Of a DNA stretch of 64,000 nucleotides, positions 27,095 through 36,649 are shown one piece after another (the stretch's first letter is position 1; the number at the start of each line of letters is the position of its first letter). Origin of the DNA: Ignavibacteria bacterium (GTDB lineage Bacteria > Bacteroidota > Ignavibacteria > Ch128b); NCBI GenBank assembly GCA_013177855.1, contig JABLYA010000001.1, positions 310,001 through 374,000 on the forward strand, read 5' to 3'. The notes under the pieces are model-generated. The model had not been told where the DNA came from. It made no database searches and was given only the letters and a program-made list of their open reading frames with translations. The translations under genes were made by a program, and so were the position numbers.

Positions 27095-28020
27095 CTCTTA
27101 TAAATTTCACTTATTATTTCGTGGGCACCTGCTTTTAATAGTTTTTTTGCAAGTGTTTCACCGAGTTTCTCTGGATTTTTGATACTTCCAGAAATCTTGT
27201 GATGAAAACATAAAGAACCATCAAGACTTAAAATCTTTCCTTCTATCGTCAATAAATCCTTTTGAATTTTTGCAAAACAAGCAATTGGAACCTGACAACC
27301 TCCTTCCAAAGTTCTCAGGAATGATCTTTCAGCTCGAGTTTCAATTTCTGTCTTTTGATGATTAATTCTTGACAGCAATCTCAAAATTTCTAGATCATCT
27401 TTTCTGCATTCAACTGCAAGAGCTCCCTGGCCAACAGCAGGAAGAATTAAATTCTTTGGTATAATTGACGAGATATAATTCTGAAGTCCGAGTCTTTCAA
27501 CTCCAGCTCTGGCAAGAATTATAGCATCCCAATCAGAATCAAGAAATTTTTGAATCCTAGTTGGAACATTCCCTCTTAAATCAAAGATCTGAAAATTTGG
27601 ATTGAGATGAAGAAGCTGAGCTTTTCGTCTTAATGAGCCCGTCCCAATTTTTGCATCAGGTTTTAAATTTTTCAATGAAAGATTTTTATTCTTTGCAATT
27701 AGGACATCGTTAACATTATGCCGCTTTGTAACTGCTCCAATCGTCAGTCTTTTATCAATCTCTGTTTCCAAATCTTTAAGACTATGAACAGCAATATCGA
27801 TTTCACCTTCAATTAATTTAAGTTCAAGTTCCTTGGTGAAAAGGCCCTTATCACCAATTTTGGAAAGTGGTACATCTAAAATTTTGTCGCCTTTGGTTTT
27901 TACAATTTTTATCTCAATTTCAAGTTGGGGGAAAAACTTTTGCAACAAATCCCTTACAAAGTTGGTCTGCCAGAGAGCAAGTTCACTTCCCCGAGTTCCA
28001 ATAATTATTTTATTCATCAT
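27091..28020 (-). CDS. hemC: Porphobilinogen deaminase (hydroxymethylbilane synthase)
   Basis: A 309-residue enzyme that polymerises four porphobilinogens into hydroxymethylbilane. It starts IIGTRGSELALWQTNFV, contains FTKELELKLIEGEIDIAVHS LKD with the catalytic aspartate region, GTGSLRRKAQLLHLNPNF with substrate arginines, and the cofactor-bearing cysteine in EGGCQVPIACFA (Cys242). Full length. It begins inside the last codons of hemA (11-base overlap), and its stop overlaps the tetR-hemD start by four bases. Confidence 0.97.
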   Translation of the reverse strand: MMNKIIIGTRGSELALWQTNFVRDLLQKFFPQLEIEIKIVKTKGDKILDVPLSKIGDKGLFTKELELKLIEGEIDIAVHSLKDLETEIDKRLTIGAVTKRHNVNDVLIAKNKNLSLKNLKPDAKIGTGSLRRKAQLLHLNPNFQIFDLRGNVPTRIQKFLDSDWDAIILARAGVERLGLQNYISSIIPKNLILPAVGQGALAVECRKDDLEILRLLSRINHQKTEIETRAERSFLRTLEGGCQVPIACFAKIQKDLLTIEGKILSLDGSLCFHHKISGSIKNPEKLGETLAKKLLKAGAHEIISEIYKR

Positions 28021-29293
28021 TGTTTTTGATTTGATTTTGGATGTTGAACATCTCTTTAATTATTTCAAGCCGCAAGTTTAAGTCACCTTGAGTATCAAGA
28101 GTATCAGCAGATTTTCTCAAATAAACTGTGGGATTGTGAAGTAGTTTATTAATAATTCTTTTTGTTAAAAGCTCAAGATTTTGTTGCTGCTCAGGTAAAA
28201 ATTTGTTCTTGAAAAATTCAAATTCCTGTGATCTAATCTGTTCAAATTGTTCTCGTAAAGCTCGAATGATTGGTGAAATCTGAAGTGAATTGTACCAGGA
28301 GAAGAGCTCTATCAACTCTTCCATTATTATTTTTTTAATCTTTGGAATTTGAGATTGTCGTCTTTCAAGATTCTGATTAACAATTACTTGAAGCGCATCA
28401 ATATCATTGTAAAAAACATTTTCAATATCTTTAACAGCAGGATCAAAATCTCTTGGAATTGCAATATCTAAAATACATAAAGGTTGATTTTTCCTTTTAG
28501 ACATAACAGAAATTATTTCAGGTTTTGAAACAAGAGGTTCAGGTGAACTTGTTGCCGAAATTATGATGTCAAATTCATGAAGCACATCTTTAAACTCAAT
28601 AAAAGGAATGACCGCAACATTAAATTCATTAGCCAAACTTTCCGCTCTCGATAATGTTCTATTTGTAATTGTAATATTCTTTACATCTTTCTGCTTCAAA
28701 TTTTGAATTGTTAATCTGCTCGTTTCCCCTGCACCAATAATCAAAACTTTTTTCTTCTTTAAATCTGAAAAAATTTTCGCAGCAAGTTGAACTGCAGCGG
28801 CACTTATAGAAGAAGGACCTTCAAATAAATCAGTTTCAGTTTTGACTCTTTTCCCAACTTTCAAAGCTGATTGAAAAACCTTTTGAAGATAAGTCCCAAT
28901 TGAATTTTCTTCGGCAGCAATTGTGAAAGCATCTTTAACCTGTCCTAAAATTTGTTGGTCACCAATTACAAGCGAGTCTATTCCCGCTGCAATATGAAAA
29001 AGATGATTAACAGCACCGCAGCTAAAATAATTTCTGAAATTTGATGGCGAAATATTTTGAACTGATTTTTTCTGCAATAAGAAATTCTGAATTTCCTTGT
29101 AGGTCAGATCTAAAGAATTTGGAATGCAGTAAATTTCAGTTCGATTACAGGTTGAAAGTATACAAATCTCTCTCGTAAGATGAGATTGAAATTCTCTTAT
29201 GAAATCACGGATTTCATTATTCTGAAGATATAAAGCTTCTCTTAATTCAATTGGTGCAGTATGATGATTTATTGCAACCGCTATTATATTCAT
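28010..29293 (-). CDS. hemA: Glutamyl-tRNA reductase
   Basis: A 427-residue enzyme that reduces glutamyl-tRNA to glutamate-1-semialdehyde and commits glutamate to heme. The nucleophilic cysteine is in LSTCNRTEIY (Cys49), preceded by VAINHHTAPIELREALYL. HLFHIAAGIDSLVIGDQQIL GQ marks the substrate domain, VLIIGAGETSRLTIQNL the NADPH-binding domain, and the C-terminal helices from 320 give the V-shaped dimer. Lies nine bases after the hemX-like gene. With hemL it shows that the host uses the C5 route, not ALA synthase. Confidence 0.97.
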   Translation of the reverse strand: MNIIAVAINHHTAPIELREALYLQNNEIRDFIREFQSHLTREICILSTCNRTEIYCIPNSLDLTYKEIQNFLLQKKSVQNISPSNFRNYFSCGAVNHLFHIAAGIDSLVIGDQQILGQVKDAFTIAAEENSIGTYLQKVFQSALKVGKRVKTETDLFEGPSSISAAAVQLAAKIFSDLKKKKVLIIGAGETSRLTIQNLKQKDVKNITITNRTLSRAESLANEFNVAVIPFIEFKDVLHEFDIIISATSSPEPLVSKPEIISVMSKRKNQPLCILDIAIPRDFDPAVKDIENVFYNDIDALQVIVNQNLERRQSQIPKIKKIIMEELIELFSWYNSLQISPIIRALREQFEQIRSQEFEFFKNKFLPEQQQNLELLTKRIINKLLHNPTVYLRKSADTLDTQGDLNLRLEIIKEMFNIQNQIKNNDE

Positions 29294-29302
29294 TAATTCA
29301 TC

Positions 29303-30127
29303 CTAAAAGAATTTATGAAATCCTGTAAACACAAGATTTAAGATTGACATTGAAAATAACGAGATCACAAAACCTGTAATTGATAGATAGACTATTTTTC
29401 TTCCTGACCACTTAAAAAACCATTTTCCTGAAATTCCAAATGCATAAAACAACCAAACGATAATCGTCGCAACTAGCTTCGGATCAAAATATGAAGGTTC
29501 GGTAAAAGCCTGCGGTAACCAGATGAATCCAATAACAATTGCTATTGTCAACATAACAAAACCAACAAGTGCCGAAACCATACTAAGATATTCAAGCATT
29601 TCAAGACTTGGCATTCGATTAAAAATTAAACCAAACTTTTGAGTTTTTATTTGTTTATAGAGCAAAAGATAAAGTAAGCCGTAGATTGCTGAAAAAGTAA
29701 TTCCTGCATAACCACTCAAAGCTGTAAAAACATGAAAACCAAGATATGGACTTCTTAAGATATCTTTTACCTCAAGTAAATCTTTTATGTTAAATGAAGA
29801 GATAGTTTGAAAAATCAGAGGTAAGAAGAGAATAAATGTTCCAGTATTTCTAACATCAGTAACCAACTCGATTATATAGTATGATATCGTAATAGCAAAA
29901 GCTAGAAGAGTCATTATTTCAAAAACTGTTGTAATTGGCGTGTGTTTGAATTCGAGTGTTCTTATTAATAAATAAAAGAAATGGAAGAACAAGGTAATAA
30001 AAAGCGAAAGCCTTTTCCATAAGGAAAGTCCCCTTTTCTCATAAAAGAAATTTAAGAGATAAAGGAGGAAAGTAATTCCATAAAACAGAGGAAGTAAACT
30101 ATTTAATGAATGTATTAAGTTTATCAT
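29303..30127 (-). CDS. HemX/CcsA-like cytochrome c assembly membrane protein
   Basis: A 274-residue integral membrane protein with about eight hydrophobic helices and first in the heme operon. GYAGITFSAIYGLLYLLLY, HVFTALSGYAG and LSMVSALVGFVMLTIAIVIG follow the CcsA/CcmC/HemX superfamily. The Trp-rich heme-handling loop of true CcsA (WGxxWxWD) is not evident, which fits the HemX type found beside hemA in gram-positive hemAXCDBL operons, where it tunes HemA levels. A role in moving or sensing heme is thus likely but not certain. A promoter and a TetR-like palindrome lie just upstream of its start. Confidence 0.8.
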   Translation of the reverse strand: MINLIHSLNSLLPLFYGITFLLYLLNFFYEKRGLSLWKRLSLFITLFFHFFYLLIRTLEFKHTPITTVFEIMTLLAFAITISYYIIELVTDVRNTGTFILFLPLIFQTISSFNIKDLLEVKDILRSPYLGFHVFTALSGYAGITFSAIYGLLYLLLYKQIKTQKFGLIFNRMPSLEMLEYLSMVSALVGFVMLTIAIVIGFIWLPQAFTEPSYFDPKLVATIIVWLFYAFGISGKWFFKWSGRKIVYLSITGFVISLFSMSILNLVFTGFHKFF

Positions 30128-30134
30128 AATTCTG

Positions 30135-30148
30135 ACTGACTGGTCAGT
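30135..30148. promoter_or_regulatory. TetR-type palindromic operator at the head of the heme operon
   Basis: ACTGAC-TG-GTCAGT: six-base arms pair perfectly around two bases, in the setting TCTGACTGACTGGTCAGTTC, which is the look of many TetR/AcrR operators. It lies 8-21 bases before the start of the first heme-operon gene, between the likely -10 element and the ATG. A repressor bound here would block transcription; the obvious candidate is the TetR-HemD fusion. Confidence 0.6.
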
Positions 30149-30149
30149 T

Positions 30150-30180
30150 CAATATTATAAAAATTATCAATAATTAGCAA
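30150..30180 (-). promoter_or_regulatory. Likely promoter of the heme operon
   Basis: On the minus strand TTG (30180-30178), a 20-base gap and TAATATTG (30157-30150) approximate the TTTG/TAnnTTTG promoter form known from Bacteroidota; a plain TATAAT overlaps it at 30159-30154. The start of transcription would fall in or beside the palindrome at 30135-30148. Confidence 0.45.
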
Positions 30181-30339
30181 TGTATTTAATGAGTTGAAGT
30201 AATATCTAAAATTAATTGAAGCTTTATGAAAGATAAATGAGAATGCGGGTTAGAAGTATAAACACGATGGTCATTAATTTAGATGAAATATTAATTATTA
30301 TTTTGTTTCTGTAAATGCAGAGAAAGAGAAAAACAAGGG

Positions 30340-32095
30340 TAAAAATATCAAAGCCCTATCTGAGCGGCCTATTTATAGAAAAGAAATGAAATAAAAAATA
30401 TGAAAGCTCCATCGTAGCGACCTATTTTTAGAATTAACCACGAAGTGGTGAAATTATTATAGAATGAAATTCACACATACACCAATCATTAAACTCTAAA
30501 GGAGTGACATTATCAAATCAATCAAAAAATTCCAGCATGTGAAGTTTTGCCCTCTTCATTTGATATTTACAATGTAATCTCTTAGGGATTTTATTTTTTG
30601 GGTGTATTCTCGTTTCCTAAAATATTGTGCACATAAAATTGTAATGAAACCTTCCAGGTTTCTTTTTTAATTTTTGTAAGTTTAAAATTTAATGTTAGTT
30701 GTCATCCATTCTGCTCTTTTAATTAGTTTGATTAAAATTATCGATTAGTAAGAGACAACCACGAATTGGTGAAATTATTATAGAATTCAATTTGTGTATA
30801 CGAAAATCAAAACTCCGAAGGAGTGACATTTTAAGAACAGTAATAAAAAAAAATCAATCAAATATTTGAATCGTTTTTTGTTTTATTACAATGTCATCCC
30901 TTCAGGATTTTGTCTTTTGTTGTGCCTTCAATTTTATCTATAATAATTTCATCCCTTCTGGATTTAATTTTCATTTTGCTGAATTTAAATCAATCTCTTT
31001 TGGGGGATAATTTTCTTAACTCCGAAGGAGTTGAATTTGATTAGCACCGAGTTGCACTCGAGGAGATAATGTCATCACAAAAATTCAAACCTGAAGGGGT
31101 TGAATGTGAGGTTCATAATTTTTTTAATGTATTATCTGTAATTGAATTTTTAAGATCGTTTAGGACAATTTCTGTTATAATTGAACCCATTCAGGGTTCT
31201 TTGTTTTTTTGTTTCTCTACCCCCAATCCGATTGGGGGCTATTCACATTAAACCCCTGCGGGGTTTTTATATTTTTTGTGTTTTTATGTGTAATTGTTTT
31301 TTCTATAACAATCTCATCCATTCTTGATTTGATTTATTTGTGCGTTATCTAATTCGTTCTACAAATAGGTCGTCGCTACGCGACTTTTATTTTTGGCTCT
31401 TCAACGTTTTTTCTACAAATAGGTCGTTGCTATGCAACTTTATTTTTGATGTTGTTCAATATTTTTTCTACAAATAGCTCTTCGCTTTGCGATTTCTTTT
31501 GAAATGTCTTTTTTTATTGAACTTTATAAAGCTTCCTTAGAGGCGACCTATTTGTAGAAAAGACAAGAAACAAAAAAACCAAAGCTCCATCGGAGCGACC
31601 TATTTTTAGAATTAACCACTAAGCGGTAAAATTATTATAGAATGAAATTCACACAAGCAAAAAAATTAAAACTACGAAGGATTGACATTATCAAATCAAT
31701 CTCTTTTTGGGAATAATTTTCTCAACTCCGAAGGAGTTAAATTTGATTAGTACCGAGTTGCACTCGGGGACTATCGTCAAAAGAAAATTCCAACCCTGAA
31801 GGGGTTGAATGTGGATTTCAAAATTTTTTTAATGTTTGATCTGTAATCGAATTTTTAAAATCGTCTAGAACAATTTATGTTATAATTGAACCCCTTCAGG
31901 GTTCTTTGTTTTTTTGTTCTCATTTACCCCCAATGCGATTGGGGGCTATTCACATTAAACCCCTGCGGGGTTTTTATATTTTTTGTGTTTTTATGTGTAA
32001 TTGTTTTTTCTATAACAATCTCATCCATTCTTGATTTGATTTATTTGTGCGTTATCTAATTCGTTCTACAAATAGGTCGTCGCTACGCGACTTTA
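30340..32095. repeat. Composite hairpin-repeat block 2
   Basis: About 1.75 kb without a credible gene. It carries the same hairpin units in the same order as block 1: GGAGCGACCTATTTTTAG, ACCACGAAGTGGTGAAATT, ACTCCGAAGGAGTGACATT, ATCCCTTCAGGAT, AACTCCGAAGGAGTTGAATT, CCGAGTTGCACTCG, CCTGAAGGGGTTGAATG, TTGAACCC-TTCA-GGGTTC, CCCCCAATCCGATTGGGGG, ACCCCTGCGGGGT and CTACAAATAGGTCGTCGC. A unit of about 704 bases occurs almost twice (for example 31223-31392 against 31926-32094). The right edge runs into the last codons and the stop of the M43 protease gene. The stretch 30150-30340 before it shows nothing but the operon promoter. Confidence 0.85.
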
Positions 32096-34855
32096 TTCTT
32101 GGGGGTTGTCAAAAATTCTCTCTCCATCTTTGCTTACAATCCCTTCTCGACTATCATCTGTTACTACTAATTCCTCAGGGATTATATCTCCATACATCGC
32201 TCTATAATTAATCGGATATGGCAACTGTGATGTATTTATCACAAATGCATACATATCCTCTGGAACTATACCATTTGTAATATGAACATCCACGCCTCTT
32301 AAATTACCAAGCCGGTATGTTACCCTTATATCTCTCGAATCCACATATTGTACTGGAAGATTATTCCCCCTCGTCCAGGCAAATGTCCATCTCGTATTAC
32401 AACGATTTATACTTACACTTTGTACATCATCTCCAAAAGAATAAAATACACCATTAAAAGGTATCATTGTCAATACTGCTTTCGTTTCTTCTGGTGTTAA
32501 ATTCTCTTCTTCAAATCTTTTTAACCCAACAAATCCAATTAATGCATTATTCTCGCCCATCTCTACTATCGTAGGTTTTGTCGTTAATTCATACCCCATT
32601 CCATCGGTAACTACTCTATAATTTTCAAATTCATTCCAATTAACATAATCTCTTATCATCGCTATCCTTATGTAATGTATCTTTGAACTCCTCAAACTAT
32701 TTCTCTCTTCCCAAACTAAGTGTGTATATACTTTTGAACAATTATCACTCTTAACCAAACTTAATGATGGATTTATCGATCTACCTGTTGTATTCGGTAT
32801 CTCAATTATATTCGAACGCTCCCAATTACTTCCTGTCCATCTGAACCTGATCAACTTCAATGGTGTATTATTATCACTCTTCCAAACAAATAATATATTT
32901 CCATAGTTAGCACCCACTAATGGCATCGCATCTACTGATTGATCATCTAAATTTATTGTACATCTATAACTATCAGGGAAATTACTTACATTCCCATTCT
33001 CATCTATCTCATATAGCCTTAAAATTGATGAGTTATCCTCACCACGCAGCTGTGAAATTATGTACAACCTATTACCTACATAATCTACTGAAAAACTGCT
33101 TACTCTTACCTCATCACCTAAATCATCTATCTTCCGAGGTGCATAAAATGTTGTCCCATTGTTTACACTCTTTTCATACCACAACCGACCCATACTTATA
33201 TAAAACAAATGCAAATGTCCATTGGATGTTCTTATTACTTTCCTCTGTGATGTATTTGAAAGAGCATTTGCCTGATTACTCAATAAACTGCCTTTATAAT
33301 TTGCACTAACCACTACCCCTTCTTGCCTGAATACAACTCCTGTCTCAAGAGCGTTTGCATTTTGAAATTCTGCACTGCCTTGCGGACTTGCACTCCAGTT
33401 CTGAAAATAAAATTTATGTGTCCTGCCGTTGTGTTGTAGTTGTATATTCTGAACTGCATCTGCTTTTAAGGAGTAATAGGGTGGTGTCCAAGTATTATTT
33501 ATAGGATTGTAACCTTGATTTAAGAAGACACCTTTTTCCTGTGCCCCTTCTTTTCCATTAGGTTCATATTCAGATATAAAATTTATCCAGTAATTACCCG
33601 GCTGTGAACCATTCGAAAAAACATACCAGGGATCCTTAAATTGACCCACACCTTTATTTGTTATTATATCACCCTCCAGCAAAACTTTTATTTTGCTATA
33701 CGCTAACTCCTCAAACCATGCCCACTGATTCTGTGTTGTATCTATTGGAACTTGTCGACTCATTAAATAATCACTATTTATCCTATTCCAATTGTTATGC
33801 TTATATGTTTTCCCGCTATTCCTATAATTAGAAAATCTCTCATTATTTGTCCTTATTGTATAAGTATCTGGCCTTAATGCTACCCTTGTCCCTGAAGGAT
33901 ATGTGTTCTCATTTACACTCAATGTCCCCCCTGCATTCTCTCCTTTTATTACATTCATTAAATAAACCAAAGGATAGGTTAACTCTTTCCGAAACATCAT
34001 TAATGTCTCATTCATCCTGTTCTTCTGTCCCTCTGTAAATGTCGTCCTGCATTGCTTTACTTCAGTTATCATCATATTATTCGTCAATGGATTATAATTT
34101 GTCTGACCACAACCATCTGCCGGCAATGGCCTAACTGGTGACCAATTACAAAAATTATCAATCGTAGAAAATCTTACTCTTCCTGATGGATCGGCCGGCG
34201 TATCACAAAGTAAATCCCCTGCATCCTCACAATTACGACAACTGCCATCACGGGCAATGTTCTCATAAATTAATGAACCCCCAGGTTGTTCTTCCCAGAT
34301 TTGATAAGTATGAAATAAATCAAAATAATGTCCCATCTCATGTGGCAAAGTTGTCTCAGGTGCTGTGTTCTTTACTATTATCCCCTGCGGCCCCCTGTCA
34401 AATCTTGGACTAAAGCTGGATAATCCATAGTAATCCATTAATCTATAAACAAAATATATATTTATACAACCAGGTATATTATTAATCATCCTTAATTGAT
34501 CTGCTTCCTGTCTATTGTCTATTGTATAATAAATATCACTATCTATTGTATCAATTGAATAAATATAAAATCTGAACAATGCCTGAGAAAAATAATAATT
34601 TAATTTCGAAATCTTATAATTTAGCTCATCGCCTGATATCCCATACTGTCCCTGAGAATTTCTTACTATATGAATAGCTAATCTTAAAGGAGGTGTCATT
34701 TCATTTCTCTTATATAAGGAAAGATTACCTGACTTTGCCTGTTCTATGGTAACACCCTGAGGAATTTCTGTAAGACATTCAACCTCTTCTTGTGAATAAA
34801 GTAAAGAGGTCAATATCAAAGAAAAAATCACTATAATTTTTGCTCTTAATCTCAT
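32093..34855 (-). CDS. Secreted M43-like (pappalysin-type) zinc metalloprotease
   Basis: A 920-residue protein with a signal peptide (MRLRAKIIVIFSLILTSLLY, cleavage near S-Q). Residues about 55-290 form the protease domain: HEMGHYFDLFH at 172-182 is the HExxHxxxxxH zinc motif of M43 and other metzincins, preceded by GIIVKNTAPETTLP and followed by CDTPADPSGR. The remaining 600 residues are beta-rich: a region with NAGGTLSVNENTYPSGTRV, a beta-propeller-like part (WSASPQGSAE, HLHLFYISMGRLWYEKS, VDAMPLVGANYGNILFVWK), and a last beta domain. I see no Por-type C-terminal sorting domain. AGGAGG precedes the ATG. The last ten or so codons and the stop are built from hairpin-repeat DNA. Likely exported; the target protein is unknown. 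Confidence 0.8.
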   Translation of the reverse strand: MRLRAKIIVIFSLILTSLLYSQEEVECLTEIPQGVTIEQAKSGNLSLYKRNEMTPPLRLAIHIVRNSQGQYGISGDELNYKISKLNYYFSQALFRFYIYSIDTIDSDIYYTIDNRQEADQLRMINNIPGCINIYFVYRLMDYYGLSSFSPRFDRGPQGIIVKNTAPETTLPHEMGHYFDLFHTYQIWEEQPGGSLIYENIARDGSCRNCEDAGDLLCDTPADPSGRVRFSTIDNFCNWSPVRPLPADGCGQTNYNPLTNNMMITEVKQCRTTFTEGQKNRMNETLMMFRKELTYPLVYLMNVIKGENAGGTLSVNENTYPSGTRVALRPDTYTIRTNNERFSNYRNSGKTYKHNNWNRINSDYLMSRQVPIDTTQNQWAWFEELAYSKIKVLLEGDIITNKGVGQFKDPWYVFSNGSQPGNYWINFISEYEPNGKEGAQEKGVFLNQGYNPINNTWTPPYYSLKADAVQNIQLQHNGRTHKFYFQNWSASPQGSAEFQNANALETGVVFRQEGVVVSANYKGSLLSNQANALSNTSQRKVIRTSNGHLHLFYISMGRLWYEKSVNNGTTFYAPRKIDDLGDEVRVSSFSVDYVGNRLYIISQLRGEDNSSILRLYEIDENGNVSNFPDSYRCTINLDDQSVDAMPLVGANYGNILFVWKSDNNTPLKLIRFRWTGSNWERSNIIEIPNTTGRSINPSLSLVKSDNCSKVYTHLVWEERNSLRSSKIHYIRIAMIRDYVNWNEFENYRVVTDGMGYELTTKPTIVEMGENNALIGFVGLKRFEEENLTPEETKAVLTMIPFNGVFYSFGDDVQSVSINRCNTRWTFAWTRGNNLPVQYVDSRDIRVTYRLGNLRGVDVHITNGIVPEDMYAFVINTSQLPYPINYRAMYGDIIPEELVVTDDSREGIVSKDGERIFDNPQE

Positions 34856-34980
34856 ATTTATCTTCCTCCTTATTTAATAAAATTTTATTTTAAGAGCAGA
34901 CATAGTATTTTTGTATGTAAGTAAAATTAAATCCTGAGCTGGTCAGGCTGGATTTTTTTATGTTTTACTTACAATACACA

Positions 34981-35011
34981 CTCCAATCTGTGCTGCCCTC
35001 ACAGATTGGAG
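34981..35011 (+). terminator. Strong hairpin with T-run
   Basis: CTCCAATCTGTG pairs over all 12 bases with CACAGATTGGAG across a seven-base loop and is followed on the plus strand by TTCTTTATTTTTTTT. It lies between two minus-strand genes, so the T-run is on the side opposite to their transcription; it may act on antisense transcripts or as a two-way terminator. A weaker hairpin (CCTGA, loop GCTGG, TCAGG, then TTTTTTT after GGA) stands at about 34933-34957. Confidence 0.6.
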
Positions 35012-35040
35012 TTCTTTATTTTTTTTAACCATCTGTCCCC

Positions 35041-36372
35041 TCATCTTCTTTTTCCTACAACAAGTAATGCTTTTGAATGTGTAGGATCTACATATATTAA
35101 TCCCACTCCAACTACTATATCGCCCTTCACATTACCACCATAAAAAGCATGTAGTATTAAATGATTCCCATATATCTTTCTTAAATTATATCCATTATAA
35201 TGATATATCTCATTTTGATCTGAAAATGTAAAAACATCATTTACATCATTACCCCTCATCGCATATACCCAATCTGGTGCATAGTCCAGTACCTTCTTCG
35301 GATATGTCCCCAATCTTACATTCTCTCTAAAAAATCCTTTTGAGCCTACTGTAAACAAATAATCACCAGAGGTAAAAATATTGTGTATCGTTCCCCCATA
35401 TGGTGGATCGTATGTCATTACATTTGTCTTATACCACTTTACTCTAACGTTCTTATCCTTTATCTCAAGTAATGTGGCTTTATATTCATTGACTGTGTTA
35501 TAACCACATATAAATATCTTACCATCACTTGTCTGTCCATGTATGTCAATGAAATTTACATCCACTCCGCTCTCTATCTTCGTCCATCTATTACCATCCC
35601 AGTGCGCTATGTTGTCATTGTAACCTACTGCATATAAATCAGAACTGCTGCTGCCCCACATTTTATTAACTTGCCAACCATCTCCATTTGGCATTAATGG
35701 CCAGCCATTCATATGCACTTTATATTTTGAACCATCCCAATGAATATTTCCTTCAAACCAAATATCATTTGCTGAAAATGCAAAAACTGTATGGCAAGCC
35801 CAACCACCTACTCTACCTATTTTCTTCAACTCCCAATTACTTCCATCCCAATGGACCGCGTTGTAAGTTGTGTAACCATTTATACTTGTATCTGCAATTC
35901 TTATTTCACCCACAGCCCATATATCATTTTCATCTATTATTGCTACATCATGTAATGCACTAAGTCCTATATCGCCAAATTCAAATACCTGCCAGGTAAA
36001 ATTTCGGCTTGTTGTGTCAAGTGTTATAAATCTTGATAAATTGCTCCTGTAATAATTTATTCCATCCCCTGTACCTTTTACATATATATCATAACTCCTC
36101 TTCGGTTGTAAATTTTCTACTATCAAAATTGTATCTATTGACCTCAACTCACCTATCGAACTAACTAAACTATCATTACAATATACCTCCAACCTTATAG
36201 GCAATGCAAGATCTCTCACATTTAACCTTAAATATACTTCAGTGCATAATATACTCTCAAGACTTAAGTTTAACCTTTGTACCTCCTCAGGTTCCACTGG
36301 CGTCTTCTTACAAACATTATTTGTAAATATCAAAAACAATATTATACCTAAAAATATAAATTTATACCTCAT
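35041..36372 (-). CDS. Probable lipoprotein with beta-propeller-like repeats
   Basis: A 443-residue exported protein: basic start, hydrophobic segment FIFLGIILFLIFTNN, then VC at residues 19-21, a poor but possible lipobox, followed by KKTPVEPEE. Residues 35-120 look like a fibronectin-III-type domain. From about 130 on, repeated words such as IWAVGEIRIADTS, AVHWDGSNWELKKIG, NIHWDGSKYKVHMN, NIAHWDGNRWTKIESG and DVFTFSDQNEIYHYNG form a W-D-G-x-x-W pattern typical of seven-bladed propellers in Bacteroidota surface proteins. No catalytic motif. It is upstream of, and in line with, the M43-like protease (185-base gap), so both may serve on the cell surface. Function unknown. Confidence 0.7.
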   Translation of the reverse strand: MRYKFIFLGIILFLIFTNNVCKKTPVEPEEVQRLNLSLESILCTEVYLRLNVRDLALPIRLEVYCNDSLVSSIGELRSIDTILIVENLQPKRSYDIYVKGTGDGINYYRSNLSRFITLDTTSRNFTWQVFEFGDIGLSALHDVAIIDENDIWAVGEIRIADTSINGYTTYNAVHWDGSNWELKKIGRVGGWACHTVFAFSANDIWFEGNIHWDGSKYKVHMNGWPLMPNGDGWQVNKMWGSSSSDLYAVGYNDNIAHWDGNRWTKIESGVDVNFIDIHGQTSDGKIFICGYNTVNEYKATLLEIKDKNVRVKWYKTNVMTYDPPYGGTIHNIFTSGDYLFTVGSKGFFRENVRLGTYPKKVLDYAPDWVYAMRGNDVNDVFTFSDQNEIYHYNGYNLRKIYGNHLILHAFYGGNVKGDIVVGVGLIYVDPTHSKALLVVGKRR

Positions 36373-36649
36373 TGGATATTTACTCCTCCCATATTTACAT
36401 TTATTTCTACAATATTATTATTAATGAGGGTGATAAAGAAATGATATATTTTTTGTATCTGATTCATTGTTACAGCCAATATTTCTGTGTCAAATTAAAT
36501 AATTTTTTTTTGTCAACAATTTTTATAAACGTTTGTTTGAATATTTGACAAGCTCTGCCTTAATTGAGCTTTTAGAAATTAATCGTTGTCATACTTCGAT
36601 GATTTCAGTATAACAAGGAAGGGGATGTCATACTGAACACCGACGAAGA

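Noticed and set aside
32093-36372. Type IX secretion cargo
   Set aside because: The proteins are exported, but neither shows a Por-type C-terminal sorting domain.
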